64,000 bases of DNA. It comes from Paraburkholderia metrosideri (lineage in GTDB: Bacteria; Pseudomonadota; Gammaproteobacteria; Burkholderiales; Burkholderiaceae). The first letter of the stretch is position 1. Each line of letters starts with the position of its first letter. A model generated the notes under the pieces. That model had not been told where the DNA came from, made no database searches, and saw nothing but the letters and a program-made list of their open reading frames with translations. This document shows positions 1 through 9,587 of the stretch, piece by piece. The stretch is taken from assembly GCF_904848625.1 (NCBI RefSeq), contig NZ_CAJHCP010000021.1, positions 32,405-96,404 on the forward strand. The letters run 5' to 3'. The position numbers and the translations under genes are program-made.

Positions 1-419
1 AGTTGCTGGAAGGCAAGCGCGACATTCCGGTCAAGCTGTGGGTGGCCCCGCCGACCAAGATGGACCAGAAGCAACTGACCGAAGAAGGTCACTACGGCGT
101 CTTCGGCACGGCCGGTGCCCGTACCGAAATGCCGGGCTGCTCGCTGTGCATGGGCAACCAGGCACAGGTGCGCGAAGGCGCAACCGTCATGTCGACGTCG
201 ACCCGTAACTTCCCGAACCGTCTGGGCAAGAACACGAACGTGTACCTTGGCTCGGCGGAACTGGCGGCGATCTGCTCACGTCTGGGCAAGATTCCAACCA
301 AGGAAGAGTACATGGCCGACATGGGCGTGCTCAGCGCCGACGGCGACAAGATCTACAAGTACATGAACTTCGACCAGATCGAAGACTTCAAGGAAGTTGC
401 CGACACGGTGAATATGTAA
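1..419 (+). CDS. acnB: Aconitate hydratase B, C-terminal end (partial)
   Basis: The reading frame is open at the left edge and ends with TAA at 417-419, so only about the last 138 residues are present. They carry the aconitase signature region TEMPGCSLCMGNQAQV, in which the two cysteines of the CSLC motif are ligands of the 4Fe-4S cluster, followed by STSTRNFPNRLGK, which is typical of the AcnB type. The enzyme interconverts citrate and isocitrate in the TCA cycle in the cytoplasm. The gene's start and its upstream neighbours lie outside the window. It is followed by a terminator, so it is transcriptionally separate from the minus-strand genes beyond it. Confidence 0.93.
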   Translation, partial: LLEGKRDIPVKLWVAPPTKMDQKQLTEEGHYGVFGTAGARTEMPGCSLCMGNQAQVREGATVMSTSTRNFPNRLGKNTNVYLGSAELAAICSRLGKIPTKEEYMADMGVLSADGDKIYKYMNFDQIEDFKEVADTVNM

Positions 420-465
420 GCGGGCTGTTGGGCTACGGCGTGATGTTCTCGTCGTAGTGCCACGC

Positions 466-507
466 AATGGCGCCTCAGGCTGAATGCCTTTGGCGCCATT
501 TTTTTTG
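466..507 (+). terminator. Rho-independent terminator of acnB
   Basis: A perfect 9-bp inverted repeat (AATGGCGCC at 466-474, GGCGCCATT at 492-500) is followed directly by a run of T at 501-507. It lies 47 bases after the acnB stop. Confidence 0.9.
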
Positions 508-538
508 ATGCGGTGGTAGAGCGTGCGTGAAATGACGC

Positions 539-1867
539 CTACGTTGCCAGTTTTTTGTTCAGCCGCCGCATGCCTTCAAAGATCGACCCGGCGACATCCA
601 TCGGAAAGTCTTCTGGCAATAACAACGACACTTCGTCGATGGCCGTTTCGGTCCGTGCCGTTAGATCGTCGATCATGATTTCAACGTCGGCGGCGGCAAA
701 ACCGACCCGTTGACCTTGTGCAATCCAGTGCCGTCGCTGGATCTGATTGAGCAGATAGTGGACGTTCTTGCCGCGTACTGCCATGGCGAGCTTGACCTTC
801 TGCGCGGCCAGGCGACCCGCGCCGGCACCGATAATCGGATGTGCCGACAGTACATCGTAAAGCGGCGTGGCTTCGTAGCGATTGCCCGGCAAATGGGCGA
901 TGCTGAAGTTCTTCGCGTGGCCATCGGTCGCGGCGAGCAGCCAGAAAATCATCTGCGTGACGAAGAAATGGCGACGGTCTGCCGCCGCGCGGCTTGATCC
1001 GGACAGCACTTCCATAATCGCCTCTATGCCGGGGCCGCCGTCCGACTCGTACTTGTGAAGTGCCGACGTACCGGTCGCCTGGCACATGTCTTCTTGCGGG
1101 AGCCGCACGATCCATGTGGCGTCGCTGGATAGCCTGCGGTCGAACCGCTCGACGATTAGCACTTTCTCATCGTCGAATCGCGCGATCTCACAACGGGCGA
1201 CAGGTAGCCCGTAAGCGGCGACGATTTGCGAGCACAGCCATTCGTTTTCGACCGACGTGCGCATGTCGGCTCGCATGTTGCCGACCAGCCCCAGCGGAAG
1301 CTTGAAAATATGGGTGGTTGGCGTGCTGCCTTCAGGCAACCACCAACGGTCGCGATGCCGCAGCAGCGCGGTCTTTTCCTGCGCGCCCGCGATGGACAGG
1401 CGTAGGTCTTCCAGAGGGTCGTCCTGACCCAGCGGCGACGCAGAAGTCGTTCCCCTGAGAAGTTGGGCGATCTCGCTTTCGCTGAGCGCGCGGCCGTTGA
1501 TGCTTGTGAGGTCGCCGGGTGCTTCGTCGGGCGGCAACATCTGGAGCGCGCCGACGCAATCACGCCCGAGCGCCGCAAGAAGGGGAAACGGCGCGGTGCT
1601 GCCCGTTTTATAGCGTGTCGCGATCCGTCGACGAATCGGCTCGCTGTCGGGCAGCAGGTTGTCGAAATAGTCCGCGACGATCTGGCCGCGATACGGCTGA
1701 TTGCCCGGCGTAAAAGGAAGCGATAGCGAAAGTGGACGCCCTTGAGGATCGCTGATCCAGTCGTCGTGATAGACCAGACGTTCGCCGCTACGCATGGTTT
1801 CCCAATGGCCGACCTGCAAACCGTTCATCCACAGGTTCAGGCGGCTTGGGTAGGGGCTTCGCGCCAT
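539..1867 (-). CDS. hipA: HipA-family serine/threonine kinase toxin
   Basis: A 442-residue protein of the length usual for HipA toxins. It has the HipA N-terminal domain (residues about 8-110), the P-loop motif LSIAGAQEKTALL around S158 (the counterpart of the autophosphorylated serine of E. coli HipA), the catalytic ATDGHAKNFS motif with D315, and the metal-binding YDVLS motif with D338. Known HipA kinases phosphorylate a translation factor or aminoacyl-tRNA synthetase and induce growth arrest; the target here cannot be read from sequence. ATG at 1867 was chosen because it follows the hipB stop by two bases and has an AGGAG run inside the end of hipB. The pair is clearly co-translated. All catalytic residues look intact. 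Confidence 0.92.
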   Translation of the reverse strand: MARSPYPSRLNLWMNGLQVGHWETMRSGERLVYHDDWISDPQGRPLSLSLPFTPGNQPYRGQIVADYFDNLLPDSEPIRRRIATRYKTGSTAPFPLLAALGRDCVGALQMLPPDEAPGDLTSINGRALSESEIAQLLRGTTSASPLGQDDPLEDLRLSIAGAQEKTALLRHRDRWWLPEGSTPTTHIFKLPLGLVGNMRADMRTSVENEWLCSQIVAAYGLPVARCEIARFDDEKVLIVERFDRRLSSDATWIVRLPQEDMCQATGTSALHKYESDGGPGIEAIMEVLSGSSRAAADRRHFFVTQMIFWLLAATDGHAKNFSIAHLPGNRYEATPLYDVLSAHPIIGAGAGRLAAQKVKLAMAVRGKNVHYLLNQIQRRHWIAQGQRVGFAAADVEIMIDDLTARTETAIDEVSLLLPEDFPMDVAGSIFEGMRRLNKKLAT

Positions 1868-1869
1868 GC

Positions 1870-2358
1870 TTACCACTCCTCCCGTTTCCTGTTGACGCTT
1901 TTTGGTTTGGTGGCGCCGCGTGAGGTGCCGCTGCTCGTCGAGCTCTTGCTTCTGGAGCGTGCGGGCGCGGCCGGTGAAGCCTTTTGGTTGGGCGAAGAGG
2001 GAGTGCTGCGCTTCGCGTTACCCGTCGCTTCTACCAGATCTTTCTTCGTTGCGCGGGTAGCTGCGGTTTTGCGAACTGGTTGTGTGATGGGCGCAGGTGG
2101 CAGCGTCTCTTCCACAACGACGTCGCTTTCCGATGAGCCGGCGGCGCGGGGGACGAGCGTCAAATCGACCTGTAGCACCCGCAAAACCCTGAATAGCCGA
2201 TCCACGCTGACTGCGGCTGGATTGGCCTCGAGTTGCGCGTAGGTTTGCTGCGTTACGCCGAGATGGCTGGCCATACCGGCTTGCGTAAGGCCGGCCGCTT
2301 TGCGGAAGCCTTGCAAAATCGGCCTCAACTGGCCCAGCGTTTTAATGGGGTAGTCCAC
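1870..2358 (-). CDS. hipB: HipB-family antitoxin, XRE-type repressor with long basic tail
   Basis: The start is GTG at 2358 with GGAGA at 2365-2369; the frame stays open upstream, but that part crosses the operator array and lacks a ribosome site. The 162-residue product begins with an XRE helix-turn-helix domain (about residues 8-62, core GLTQAGMASHLGVTQQTYAQ). Residues from about 75 to the end are a low-complexity tail rich in Lys, Ser, Arg, Ala and Pro, unusual because E. coli HipB is only about 88 residues long. It should neutralise HipA and repress its own promoter through the palindromes at 2389-2463. It lies two bases upstream of hipA and is expected to be transcribed first. Confidence 0.88.
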   Translation of the reverse strand: MDYPIKTLGQLRPILQGFRKAAGLTQAGMASHLGVTQQTYAQLEANPAAVSVDRLFRVLRVLQVDLTLVPRAAGSSESDVVVEETLPPAPITQPVRKTAATRATKKDLVEATGNAKRSTPSSPNQKASPAAPARSRSKSSTSSGTSRGATKPKSVNRKREEW

Positions 2359-2388
2359 GGTGAATCTCCGCTTCGTGCTTCGACACCA

Positions 2389-2463
2389 TAACAGGTTATA
2401 CCCTGTTAAACGATGATACAGTCTATGCGCTGTATTTTGAAAATACAAGCTAAAGCCTGTTGA
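2389..2463. promoter_or_regulatory. Triple operator array of hipBA
   Basis: Three 16-bp dyads of the form ACAG-N8-CTGT lie at 2391-2406, 2418-2433 and 2445-2460 (the last is ACAA-N8-CTGT). Their centres are exactly 27 bp apart. The N8 spacing equals that known for E. coli HipB operators (TATCC-N8-GGATA), though the half-site differs. The first extends to a 20-bp palindrome TAACAGG-N6-CCTGTTA. Position directly upstream of hipB supports autoregulation. Confidence 0.75.
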
Positions 2464-2469
2464 GGTCAC

Positions 2470-3201
2470 GCAGGTTTAACTCCCGCACGGTTCCGAATCA
2501 CGACTTCTGTCAACGATCGATATGCAACTAACGGTCAATTAAGCGTCTCCCCGTATTCACTGCTACGCAGCCACTTTACCCGCCGCCAGAATCAGCGTTT
2601 AAGCCTATACGGCATCGCGCCTGATTTTCGTCAAATAGCGCGTGTTTATTCCATCTCTCTTTCGCATTCGTATGGAATTGGTCCGCCCGAATGCGGGTTC
2701 CAAATGACTACACCGCTCGAAACGGTCTTTAAGAGTTGTCTGATGTCTGTGACCAAGCCTCAACCGTATTCTGGCGACCAATAAAGAAGCGGGCGTTATC
2801 GGATAAGTGGAATTAATGAAAATTCGTTGATTGGAATGGACATGAAGTTAGATGGAATTTTCAGGCAGAACGCAGAATAAGGCCGCCAATCTGGCATGAA
2901 ATCCACGTACGTCAGCGCATAGCCGCTGAAAGAACAAAAATATCGTGTGAAAGAGTATTGGGAAATTTCTGCGGGATCTGTACGAAAAGTCATATTTCCA
3001 TTTCGATATGAAATGAGAGATGCGGTTTTATGTTTAAGTGGCGTAAGGCGATGAGAACATATAAGACTCGAATTCTATAAATAGTGGTTTATATAGACAT
3101 TCAGTGGAAATAGTAAATGTGCGCGGGGCTAAATAAAATTCGCCGAAAACGCATCGGCGTTTAAAAGCACATATTTTTAACATCTATCAAAAATAACTGT
3201 C
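2470..3201. other. AT-rich gene-free region upstream of the polyketide operon
   Basis: About 730 bases with clearly lower GC than the surroundings, especially 2640-3200. I see no convincing gene; the small minus-strand frame at 2796-2993 has no family features. It must carry the promoter of the polyketide operon. A short dyad CATTTC-N5-GAAATG occurs at 2999-3015. There is no clear Shine-Dalgarno before the ATG at 3202. Confidence 0.6.
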
Positions 3202-6200
3202 ATGCGCGAAATTGCTGTGATCGGAATGGCATGCCGCCTTCCTGGCGGACTGGACGATCTTGATTCCCTGTTGGCTGCGCTGCGCGAACGCGTCGTTACC
3301 GCAGGTCCGATTCCGCCAGACCGTTGGGATTCGGCTCGCTACTACTCGGCGGACGAGAGCGTGAAGGGCAAGGCTTATGTCAACAAGGCCAACTTCCTCA
3401 AGCAGGACGTCCGTTCAATGGACGCCGACTTCTTCGATCTTCCTGCGCGCGTTGCCGAAAACCTCGATCCGCAGCAACGCCTGCTGCTCGAACTGATCTG
3501 GGAAGCGTTCGAGAACGCCGGTCTCGACCTGCCCAGGCATGCCGGCAGCAAGGTCGGCGTCTACGTGGGCGGCTTCATGCTCGATCACATGGTCACGCTA
3601 ATGCAGGTCGCGAACCGCACGCGCCATAACGCCAACACGGCGGCCGGCATGATGATGACCATGCTGGCGAACCGCCTGTCGCACGCATTCGATCTTCGCG
3701 GACCGAGCCTTTCGATCGACACAGCCTGTTCGTCGTCGCTAGTCGCATTCAGCTATGCATGCCGCGACATCTGGGCGGGCGACTGTGAGGTCGCCGTGGT
3801 CGGCGGCGCCAACGTGATGACGCGGCCCGAGTACTCGATCGGCATGAGCAAGGGCCAATTCCTGTCGCGCGACGGCCAATGCAAATCCTTCGACGCCCGC
3901 GGTGACGGCTACGGCCGTGGCGAAGGCGGCGGCATCGTCGTATTGAAGACGCTGGAGAGAGCGCTGGCAGACGGCGACACCATTCTGGCGACGGTCGCGG
4001 GTGCCGGCGTCAATTCCGACGGCCGCACGCCCGGCATCTCCATGCCGAGCGCGCAAGCGCAGAGCCAGTTGATCCGCGAGGTCTGCGAGCGCTTCGAAAT
4101 CGATTTGAATCAGGTGCGCTATGTCGAGTGCCATGGCACCGGTACGGCAGTGGGCGATCCGCTCGAAGCAGCATCGATCGGATCGGTTTATGGCAGGGGC
4201 CGTCATGGCGATGAACGGGTCGTGCTGGGCTCGATCAAGAGCAATATTGGCCACCTGGAAGCGGGCGCCGGCGTGGTCGGCGTGATCAAGGCCGTGCTCT
4301 CGCTGATGCATCGCGAGGCTTTCCCACTCGGCAATCTTCAAACTCCGCACCCCGGCATTGCATTCGAAGAACTCGGCGTGCGTCTCGCCGATGCATCGAT
4401 TCCGCTGGCCGAGCCGGATGAACCCTTCCTCGTAGCCATCAATTCCTTCGGCTACGGCGGCACGAATGCGCACGTGGTGTTGCGTTCAGCACCGCAAGTG
4501 GCGCGCAAGGCCGTTGCTCCAACGTCGGCGCGCCCTGCCGGTTTCCCCCTCTATTTGCCGCTCTCCACGCGCAGTGCGGCCGCGCTCAAGGCGCTCGCGC
4601 AACGCTACTCGGATCATCTGTCGAAGCCTGACGCTCAGGTCACCGATCTGCTGCATTCCGCCGCGTTACACCGTGCTGCGTTGAGCCATCGCGCTGTCGT
4701 GCTCGGCGCAGACAAGCGCGAGTTGCTCGACGCACTGGCCGCGTTGCAGCAGGGTGAAAAGTCGGACAAGGCCGTCACCGGTCAACAGGTTGCGTCAGGG
4801 CATCAGTTGCCTGTGTGGGTGTTCACCGGCATGGGTCCGCAATGGTGGGCGATGGGGCAGGAGCTCTATCGCGACGAGCCTGTCTACCGCGCTGCCGTCG
4901 ACGAAGCCGACCAGCTCTTTCAGCGTATCGCCGGCTTTTCGATCCTCGCTGAAATGCTGAAGAGCGAAGCCGAATCGCAAATCACGCGAACGATCCACGC
5001 GCAGTCGGCGAACTTCATGATTCAGTGGGGCATCGTGGCCGTGCTTCGCGCCGCGGGCGTCACCCCGGGGGCAGTGACGGGCCACAGCGTCGGTGAAGTG
5101 ACGGCGGCTTGCGTCAGTGGTGCGTTGAGCCTCGAAGACGCGCTGCGCGTGTGCTACGAGCGCAGCCGCTTGCAGGCGACTACCGCAGGCAGCGGCAGCA
5201 TGCTCGCGGTCGGCCTCGACCGGGAAACCGTCGCAACGTTGCTGCGGCCGTTCGAGGGGCGCGTCGAAGTGGCGGCGGTCAACGGACCCAGCACGCTCAC
5301 GCTGTCGGGAGAAACGGCGGCGATCGAAGCGCTTGCTGCCGAACTCGCCGCGCGCGAGGTTTTCCACCGCGTGCTGAATGTGGAAGTGCCGTACCACAGC
5401 TTTCTGATGGACCCGATTCTCGACGAGCTTAAGTCGTCGCTCGGCTCGGTCGTCGCGCGTGAATCTCAGGTTCCGTTGTACTCGACAGTCACGGGTCGCC
5501 GCGCCGAAGGGCCGTCGTTCGGCGCTGCCTACTGGCCGCAAAACGTTCGTCAACCGGTCGCGTTTGCCGACGCCGTCCAATCGTTGCTCGACGATGGCTT
5601 CACGACCTTTGTCGAGATCGGCCCTCATCCGGTGTTGTCGAGCGCATTGCGCGATTGCGCCAAGGCGCGCGCAAAAGAAATTCGCCTCGTCGAGACACTA
5701 CGCCGCCATGATGTCGAACGGGTTCGGCTGCATCGTACGGTCGCGCAGGTCTTCGCAAGCGGTGGCGAGATCGACTGGACGCGGCTCAATGGCGACGGTC
5801 AAGCTACCGCGCTGCCGAACTATCCGTGGCAACGAGAGCATTCGTGGCTCGAAACAGAGCGCGCGGTTTATCAACGTGTCAGTCCGACCGATCGTCCAAT
5901 GCTCGGCTGCGAGCAGTATCCTGCGCTCGACGTGTGGGTCAACGATCTCGAACACGACGGTCTCGCGTATCTGAAGGATCACATTGTGTCCGGTACGTCG
6001 ATCATGCCGGCCGCCGGCTATGTGGAGACGTTGCTCGAAATCGCCGCATTGCTGCATCCTGATGCACCGGGCTGGCGTCTGAACGACGTGGAGATCCGCG
6101 CACCGCTCGTCATTTCCAGCGACCGCGCCATCGACTACGTTTCAAGCTATGAACGCAGCACGAGCCGAGTGGCGATTCGCAGCGTCGAAAGCGGCAAGAT

Positions 6201-9200
6201 CGGCGAAGGTCAACTGCATCTGACCGGTAATGTCGCCGCGTTGCAAACGGCGGAAACCCGTCATGTCGATCTGCAAGCGCTAAAAACTGCGCTCTCTATC
6301 GAGCAGGATCCGGCCGTGTTTTATCGCGAGTTGTCGCGTATCGGTTTGCAATATGGTCCGAAATTCCAGTCGGTGCGGGCGCTGCGCGTCGCACCGGAAG
6401 GCGGACGCGTGCTCGCGCTGATCGAGCGCGATGCCGATCTGCGCGGCGACGGTTATCGCGCACAGCCGGTCATGCTCGACGCCTGTTTCCAGGTGCTCGT
6501 CAGCATGCTCGACGACAACGAATCGACCTTCCTGCCCACCGGTTTCAAGGAACTCCGCTTGCTCGTGCCGGCGTTGCCGGATCACTACTGGTGTGAGGCC
6601 GTGCAGGTCAGCGCCACGCCGCGCCATGTCGACGCGGACCTGACGATCATCGATGACGCCGGTCGCGTGCTGGCGGTGATCCGTGGGCTGCGCGTGACTG
6701 CATCGTCGGCGAAGGTGGAACGCACCGACGCGTATGGCGATCCGGTGAAGCTGCAAATGCTGCGCTACGAATGGTCCGACGCCGGCCGTCTGTCCGAGCC
6801 GCAGCGTCTCGGCCACTGGTTGATCGTCGAAGCTCGCGCCACAGCGCCGCTCGCCGACCGGCTGACCGCCGGGCTCGAAGCATTCGGCGCGCGAGTTTGC
6901 GCGCGACTGACCGAGGGCTCCTCGTTCAGCGTTCAGGGCGAGCGGATGACGGTGCGTCCCGATTCGGCTGAGGACATCGCCCGCGCACTGGAAGCCGCTG
7001 GCGCACTGCATGGTGTGGTGTTCATCCACGGCGCGAATGCAACGCTCGACGGCACCGACCCGACGGGAACCCAGGCGTTGCTCTTCATGCATGCGGTGAC
7101 CCGCCGTCTCGCCAGCTTGCCGGTCACGGAGCGGCCACGTGCCTATGTGCTAACGCGTGATGCATTCGATGTCACAGGCAACGATGCACCTGTGCAGCCG
7201 GCACAGACTGCGCTGAATGGCTTTGCCCGCGTCGCGTTCAACGAACTCGAAGGCATGCGTTTCAGCACCGTCGACGTTCCAGCCGATGAAACCGACGACG
7301 ATATCGACGCGGCGATCCTCGAATTGCTGTGTGACGCGCCGGAAGACGAAGTCGCGATCCGTCGTGGGCGCCGGTTCTTCAGCCGCCTGGCTGCCAATGC
7401 TTCGTTGACTCAATCGCGCATCGAGTCTCTGCCGCTGACCAGCAGCCGCGCGGTCAAGGTGCGTAGCCTCCGCGAACACGAAGAGGGCGCCGGTAGCGTC
7501 AAGCTGATCGAAATTGCCCGCGCGCCATTGCGCGATGACGAAATCGAACTGAAGGTGGACTGCGTCGCGTTGACGATGCGCGCGTTGCGCACCACGAACA
7601 ACGACACCCTCGATCAGAACTTCGTGGAAGTGGTCGCGACGGTACACGGTGTTGGCGCTGCGGTTGCCGATCTGCGCGCCGGCCAGCGGGTCTACGGTCT
7701 CGCGCCTGCCGACTTCGCCAGCCACGTTCGCGGGCCGCGCTCTGCATTCCATCTGGTTCAGTTGGCCGAAAGTGCGGACGCAGCATCGCTGTTGCTGGTG
7801 GCGGCGCGTGACGCGGTTGCCGAACGCGTGGTCGACCAGGCAGATCTCGATGAGGACGCTCGCGTACTCGTCGACACAAGCGAACTGGGGCTGTCGATTG
7901 GCGCAGCGCTGCGCCGGCGCGGCATCCAGACCACGTTGCTGGCGCGGCAGGCGGCCGGTGACACCACGGGCGCCACCACGTTCACGGCTGGCTGCAACTT
8001 GATCGACGCGGGCCACGACGCGCTGGAAGCGGCGGTTGTCGATATCACTCAGGGTAAGGGTTTCGACGCAATCGTCGGTCCGATGGGGACATGGGCCGAG
8101 ACGTTCGGCTGGCAGGCGCTCGCCGCCGGGGGCGTTCTGCTCGACACCGACCAGCACGCTTGCGCGTTCACGCTGCCACACTCGGTTTCGTCGATCGTGC
8201 GTGCCGACCTGTCGGTATTGACACAGCGTGCTGGGCGTTTTGCTGAAGCGCTCAGGCAAGCCGTAGACCGTTCGAACGCAGCTGAACTCACCGCACCCGA
8301 AAGCCTCTCGGTATCGATTGTCGATCTCGCCACCCGGAAGTTCGCGTTGCCCGATAGCGACTTGCCGCTGATCGTCAGCTTCGATGACGCATCCACCGCG
8401 TTGCAGGTGCGTGTGCACGAAGCGATCACGTTCAAACCCGATGCAACCTATCTGATCACCGGCGGCCTCGGTGGCTTCGGCCAGAAGACCGCGCACTGGA
8501 TGGCGGAGCGGGGCGCGCGTCATCTCGTGCTGGCAGGCCGCAGCGGCGCCGACACGCCGGAACGGAGCGCATTCGTCGCCGATCTGCGGCAACGCGGAGT
8601 GAATGTCGTCTGCATGAAATGTGATCTGGCTCACGAAGGTCAGGTGCGCGATCTGTTCGCGACGATTGCTGCGTCGGCGCCGCCGTTGCGCGGTGTGTTC
8701 CACGCGGCGGCAGTCATCATCGACCAGCCGATTGCCGAGCTGAATCCGCAGGATCTGCTTGACGTGATGCGCAGCAAAGCCGAAAGCGCGCGTCTGCTGC
8801 ACGAACTGACACGCGACATGACGCTCGATCACTTCGTTCTTTACTCATCGATCGCGAATCTGGTGGGTAACAGCCGTCAGGCCAGCTACGTTAGCGCGAA
8901 CGGTTTTATCGACGGACTCGCGTGGCGTCGCCGCGCCATGGGACTGCCGGCCACCAGCATCAACTGGGGGGCGATTGCCGACGTCGGCGTCGTGACGCGC
9001 GATGAAAAGCTCGAACAGTTCATGCGTTACATGGGACTGCGCGGCATGGAATCGGCAGAGGCGCTGAACTGGCTCGAACGCGCGATGTTGCGCGACGTCA
9101 CGCAACTCGGCGTCACGCTGATCACCAACTGGAGCGAGTGGGGCCGTTACGAAACGTTGGCGGGGCAGTCGCCGCGTTACGCGGAACTGATTGCCGCCGA

Positions 9201-9549
9201 CTCCAGCCCCGACGCTGATCCGGGCGCTGTGTTGCGCGCCGAACTGGCCGGGTTGCCCGCAGCCGACCGTTTCACGGTGCTGGCGAGTCTGGTCGGGTCG
9301 CTGATCGCCGACGAACTGGACATCGATGCTGAAGCCATTCCAGTCGACCGGCCCATTCTCGATCTAGGTGTCGATTCGTTGATGGCGACCGAAATTCAGG
9401 CGCTACTTGGGCGCGATCTTGGCATCAGCGTGTCGGTGCTCGAGATTCTCGACGACCTGACGATTCGCGCGATTGCCGACAAGGCGTTGAATGCGTTCGG
9501 CTGGGGCGAGGGCAGTGACGCCGTCGCGGCAGAAGTCCAGGCCGCGTGA
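3202..9549 (+). CDS. Iterative type I polyketide synthase, KS-AT-DH-(psiKR/degenerate ER)-KR-ACP
   Basis: A 2115-residue single-module synthase. Ketosynthase (about 1-425) has all three catalytic residues: C176 in DTACSSS, H311 in ECHGTGT and H351 in SNIGHLE. Acyltransferase (about 530-840) has S629 in GHSVGE; its specificity tetrad reads VPYH, neither malonyl HAFH nor methylmalonyl YASH. Dehydratase (about 895-1170) has H927 in an HxxxGxxxxP motif and D1093. Residues about 1185-1410 look like a structural ketoreductase half and 1415-1735 like an enoyl-reductase fold that has lost the glycine-rich NADPH motif. Ketoreductase (about 1740-1990) has TGGLGGFG from G1754, S1883 and Y1896. The carrier domain ends the protein with S2059 in LGVDSLMA. 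No thioesterase or methyltransferase is present. One module implies iterative chain building; release probably uses the next gene. Confidence 0.93.
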   Translation: MREIAVIGMACRLPGGLDDLDSLLAALRERVVTAGPIPPDRWDSARYYSADESVKGKAYVNKANFLKQDVRSMDADFFDLPARVAENLDPQQRLLLELIWEAFENAGLDLPRHAGSKVGVYVGGFMLDHMVTLMQVANRTRHNANTAAGMMMTMLANRLSHAFDLRGPSLSIDTACSSSLVAFSYACRDIWAGDCEVAVVGGANVMTRPEYSIGMSKGQFLSRDGQCKSFDARGDGYGRGEGGGIVVLKTLERALADGDTILATVAGAGVNSDGRTPGISMPSAQAQSQLIREVCERFEIDLNQVRYVECHGTGTAVGDPLEAASIGSVYGRGRHGDERVVLGSIKSNIGHLEAGAGVVGVIKAVLSLMHREAFPLGNLQTPHPGIAFEELGVRLADASIPLAEPDEPFLVAINSFGYGGTNAHVVLRSAPQVARKAVAPTSARPAGFPLYLPLSTRSAAALKALAQRYSDHLSKPDAQVTDLLHSAALHRAALSHRAVVLGADKRELLDALAALQQGEKSDKAVTGQQVASGHQLPVWVFTGMGPQWWAMGQELYRDEPVYRAAVDEADQLFQRIAGFSILAEMLKSEAESQITRTIHAQSANFMIQWGIVAVLRAAGVTPGAVTGHSVGEVTAACVSGALSLEDALRVCYERSRLQATTAGSGSMLAVGLDRETVATLLRPFEGRVEVAAVNGPSTLTLSGETAAIEALAAELAAREVFHRVLNVEVPYHSFLMDPILDELKSSLGSVVARESQVPLYSTVTGRRAEGPSFGAAYWPQNVRQPVAFADAVQSLLDDGFTTFVEIGPHPVLSSALRDCAKARAKEIRLVETLRRHDVERVRLHRTVAQVFASGGEIDWTRLNGDGQATALPNYPWQREHSWLETERAVYQRVSPTDRPMLGCEQYPALDVWVNDLEHDGLAYLKDHIVSGTSIMPAAGYVETLLEIAALLHPDAPGWRLNDVEIRAPLVISSDRAIDYVSSYERSTSRVAIRSVESGKIGEGQLHLTGNVAALQTAETRHVDLQALKTALSIEQDPAVFYRELSRIGLQYGPKFQSVRALRVAPEGGRVLALIERDADLRGDGYRAQPVMLDACFQVLVSMLDDNESTFLPTGFKELRLLVPALPDHYWCEAVQVSATPRHVDADLTIIDDAGRVLAVIRGLRVTASSAKVERTDAYGDPVKLQMLRYEWSDAGRLSEPQRLGHWLIVEARATAPLADRLTAGLEAFGARVCARLTEGSSFSVQGERMTVRPDSAEDIARALEAAGALHGVVFIHGANATLDGTDPTGTQALLFMHAVTRRLASLPVTERPRAYVLTRDAFDVTGNDAPVQPAQTALNGFARVAFNELEGMRFSTVDVPADETDDDIDAAILELLCDAPEDEVAIRRGRRFFSRLAANASLTQSRIESLPLTSSRAVKVRSLREHEEGAGSVKLIEIARAPLRDDEIELKVDCVALTMRALRTTNNDTLDQNFVEVVATVHGVGAAVADLRAGQRVYGLAPADFASHVRGPRSAFHLVQLAESADAASLLLVAARDAVAERVVDQADLDEDARVLVDTSELGLSIGAALRRRGIQTTLLARQAAGDTTGATTFTAGCNLIDAGHDALEAAVVDITQGKGFDAIVGPMGTWAETFGWQALAAGGVLLDTDQHACAFTLPHSVSSIVRADLSVLTQRAGRFAEALRQAVDRSNAAELTAPESLSVSIVDLATRKFALPDSDLPLIVSFDDASTALQVRVHEAITFKPDATYLITGGLGGFGQKTAHWMAERGARHLVLAGRSGADTPERSAFVADLRQRGVNVVCMKCDLAHEGQVRDLFATIAASAPPLRGVFHAAAVIIDQPIAELNPQDLLDVMRSKAESARLLHELTRDMTLDHFVLYSSIANLVGNSRQASYVSANGFIDGLAWRRRAMGLPATSINWGAIADVGVVTRDEKLEQFMRYMGLRGMESAEALNWLERAMLRDVTQLGVTLITNWSEWGRYETLAGQSPRYAELIAADSSPDADPGAVLRAELAGLPAADRFTVLASLVGSLIADELDIDAEAIPVDRPILDLGVDSLMATEIQALLGRDLGISVSVLEILDDLTIRAIADKALNAFGWGEGSDAVAAEVQAA

Positions 9550-9587
9550 TCTCGTCGCGCGCGTGAAAGAATCAAGGAGAGTTGAAG

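Noticed and set aside
2796..2993. 65-residue minus-strand frame in the AT-rich region
   Set aside because: No ribosome site, no recognisable motif; probably chance in low-GC DNA.
7150..8832. 560-residue open frame on the minus strand inside the polyketide synthase gene
   Set aside because: It is antisense to a gene with intact KR motifs and codon bias, is rich in Arg/His/Gln and has no family features; a GC-rich shadow.
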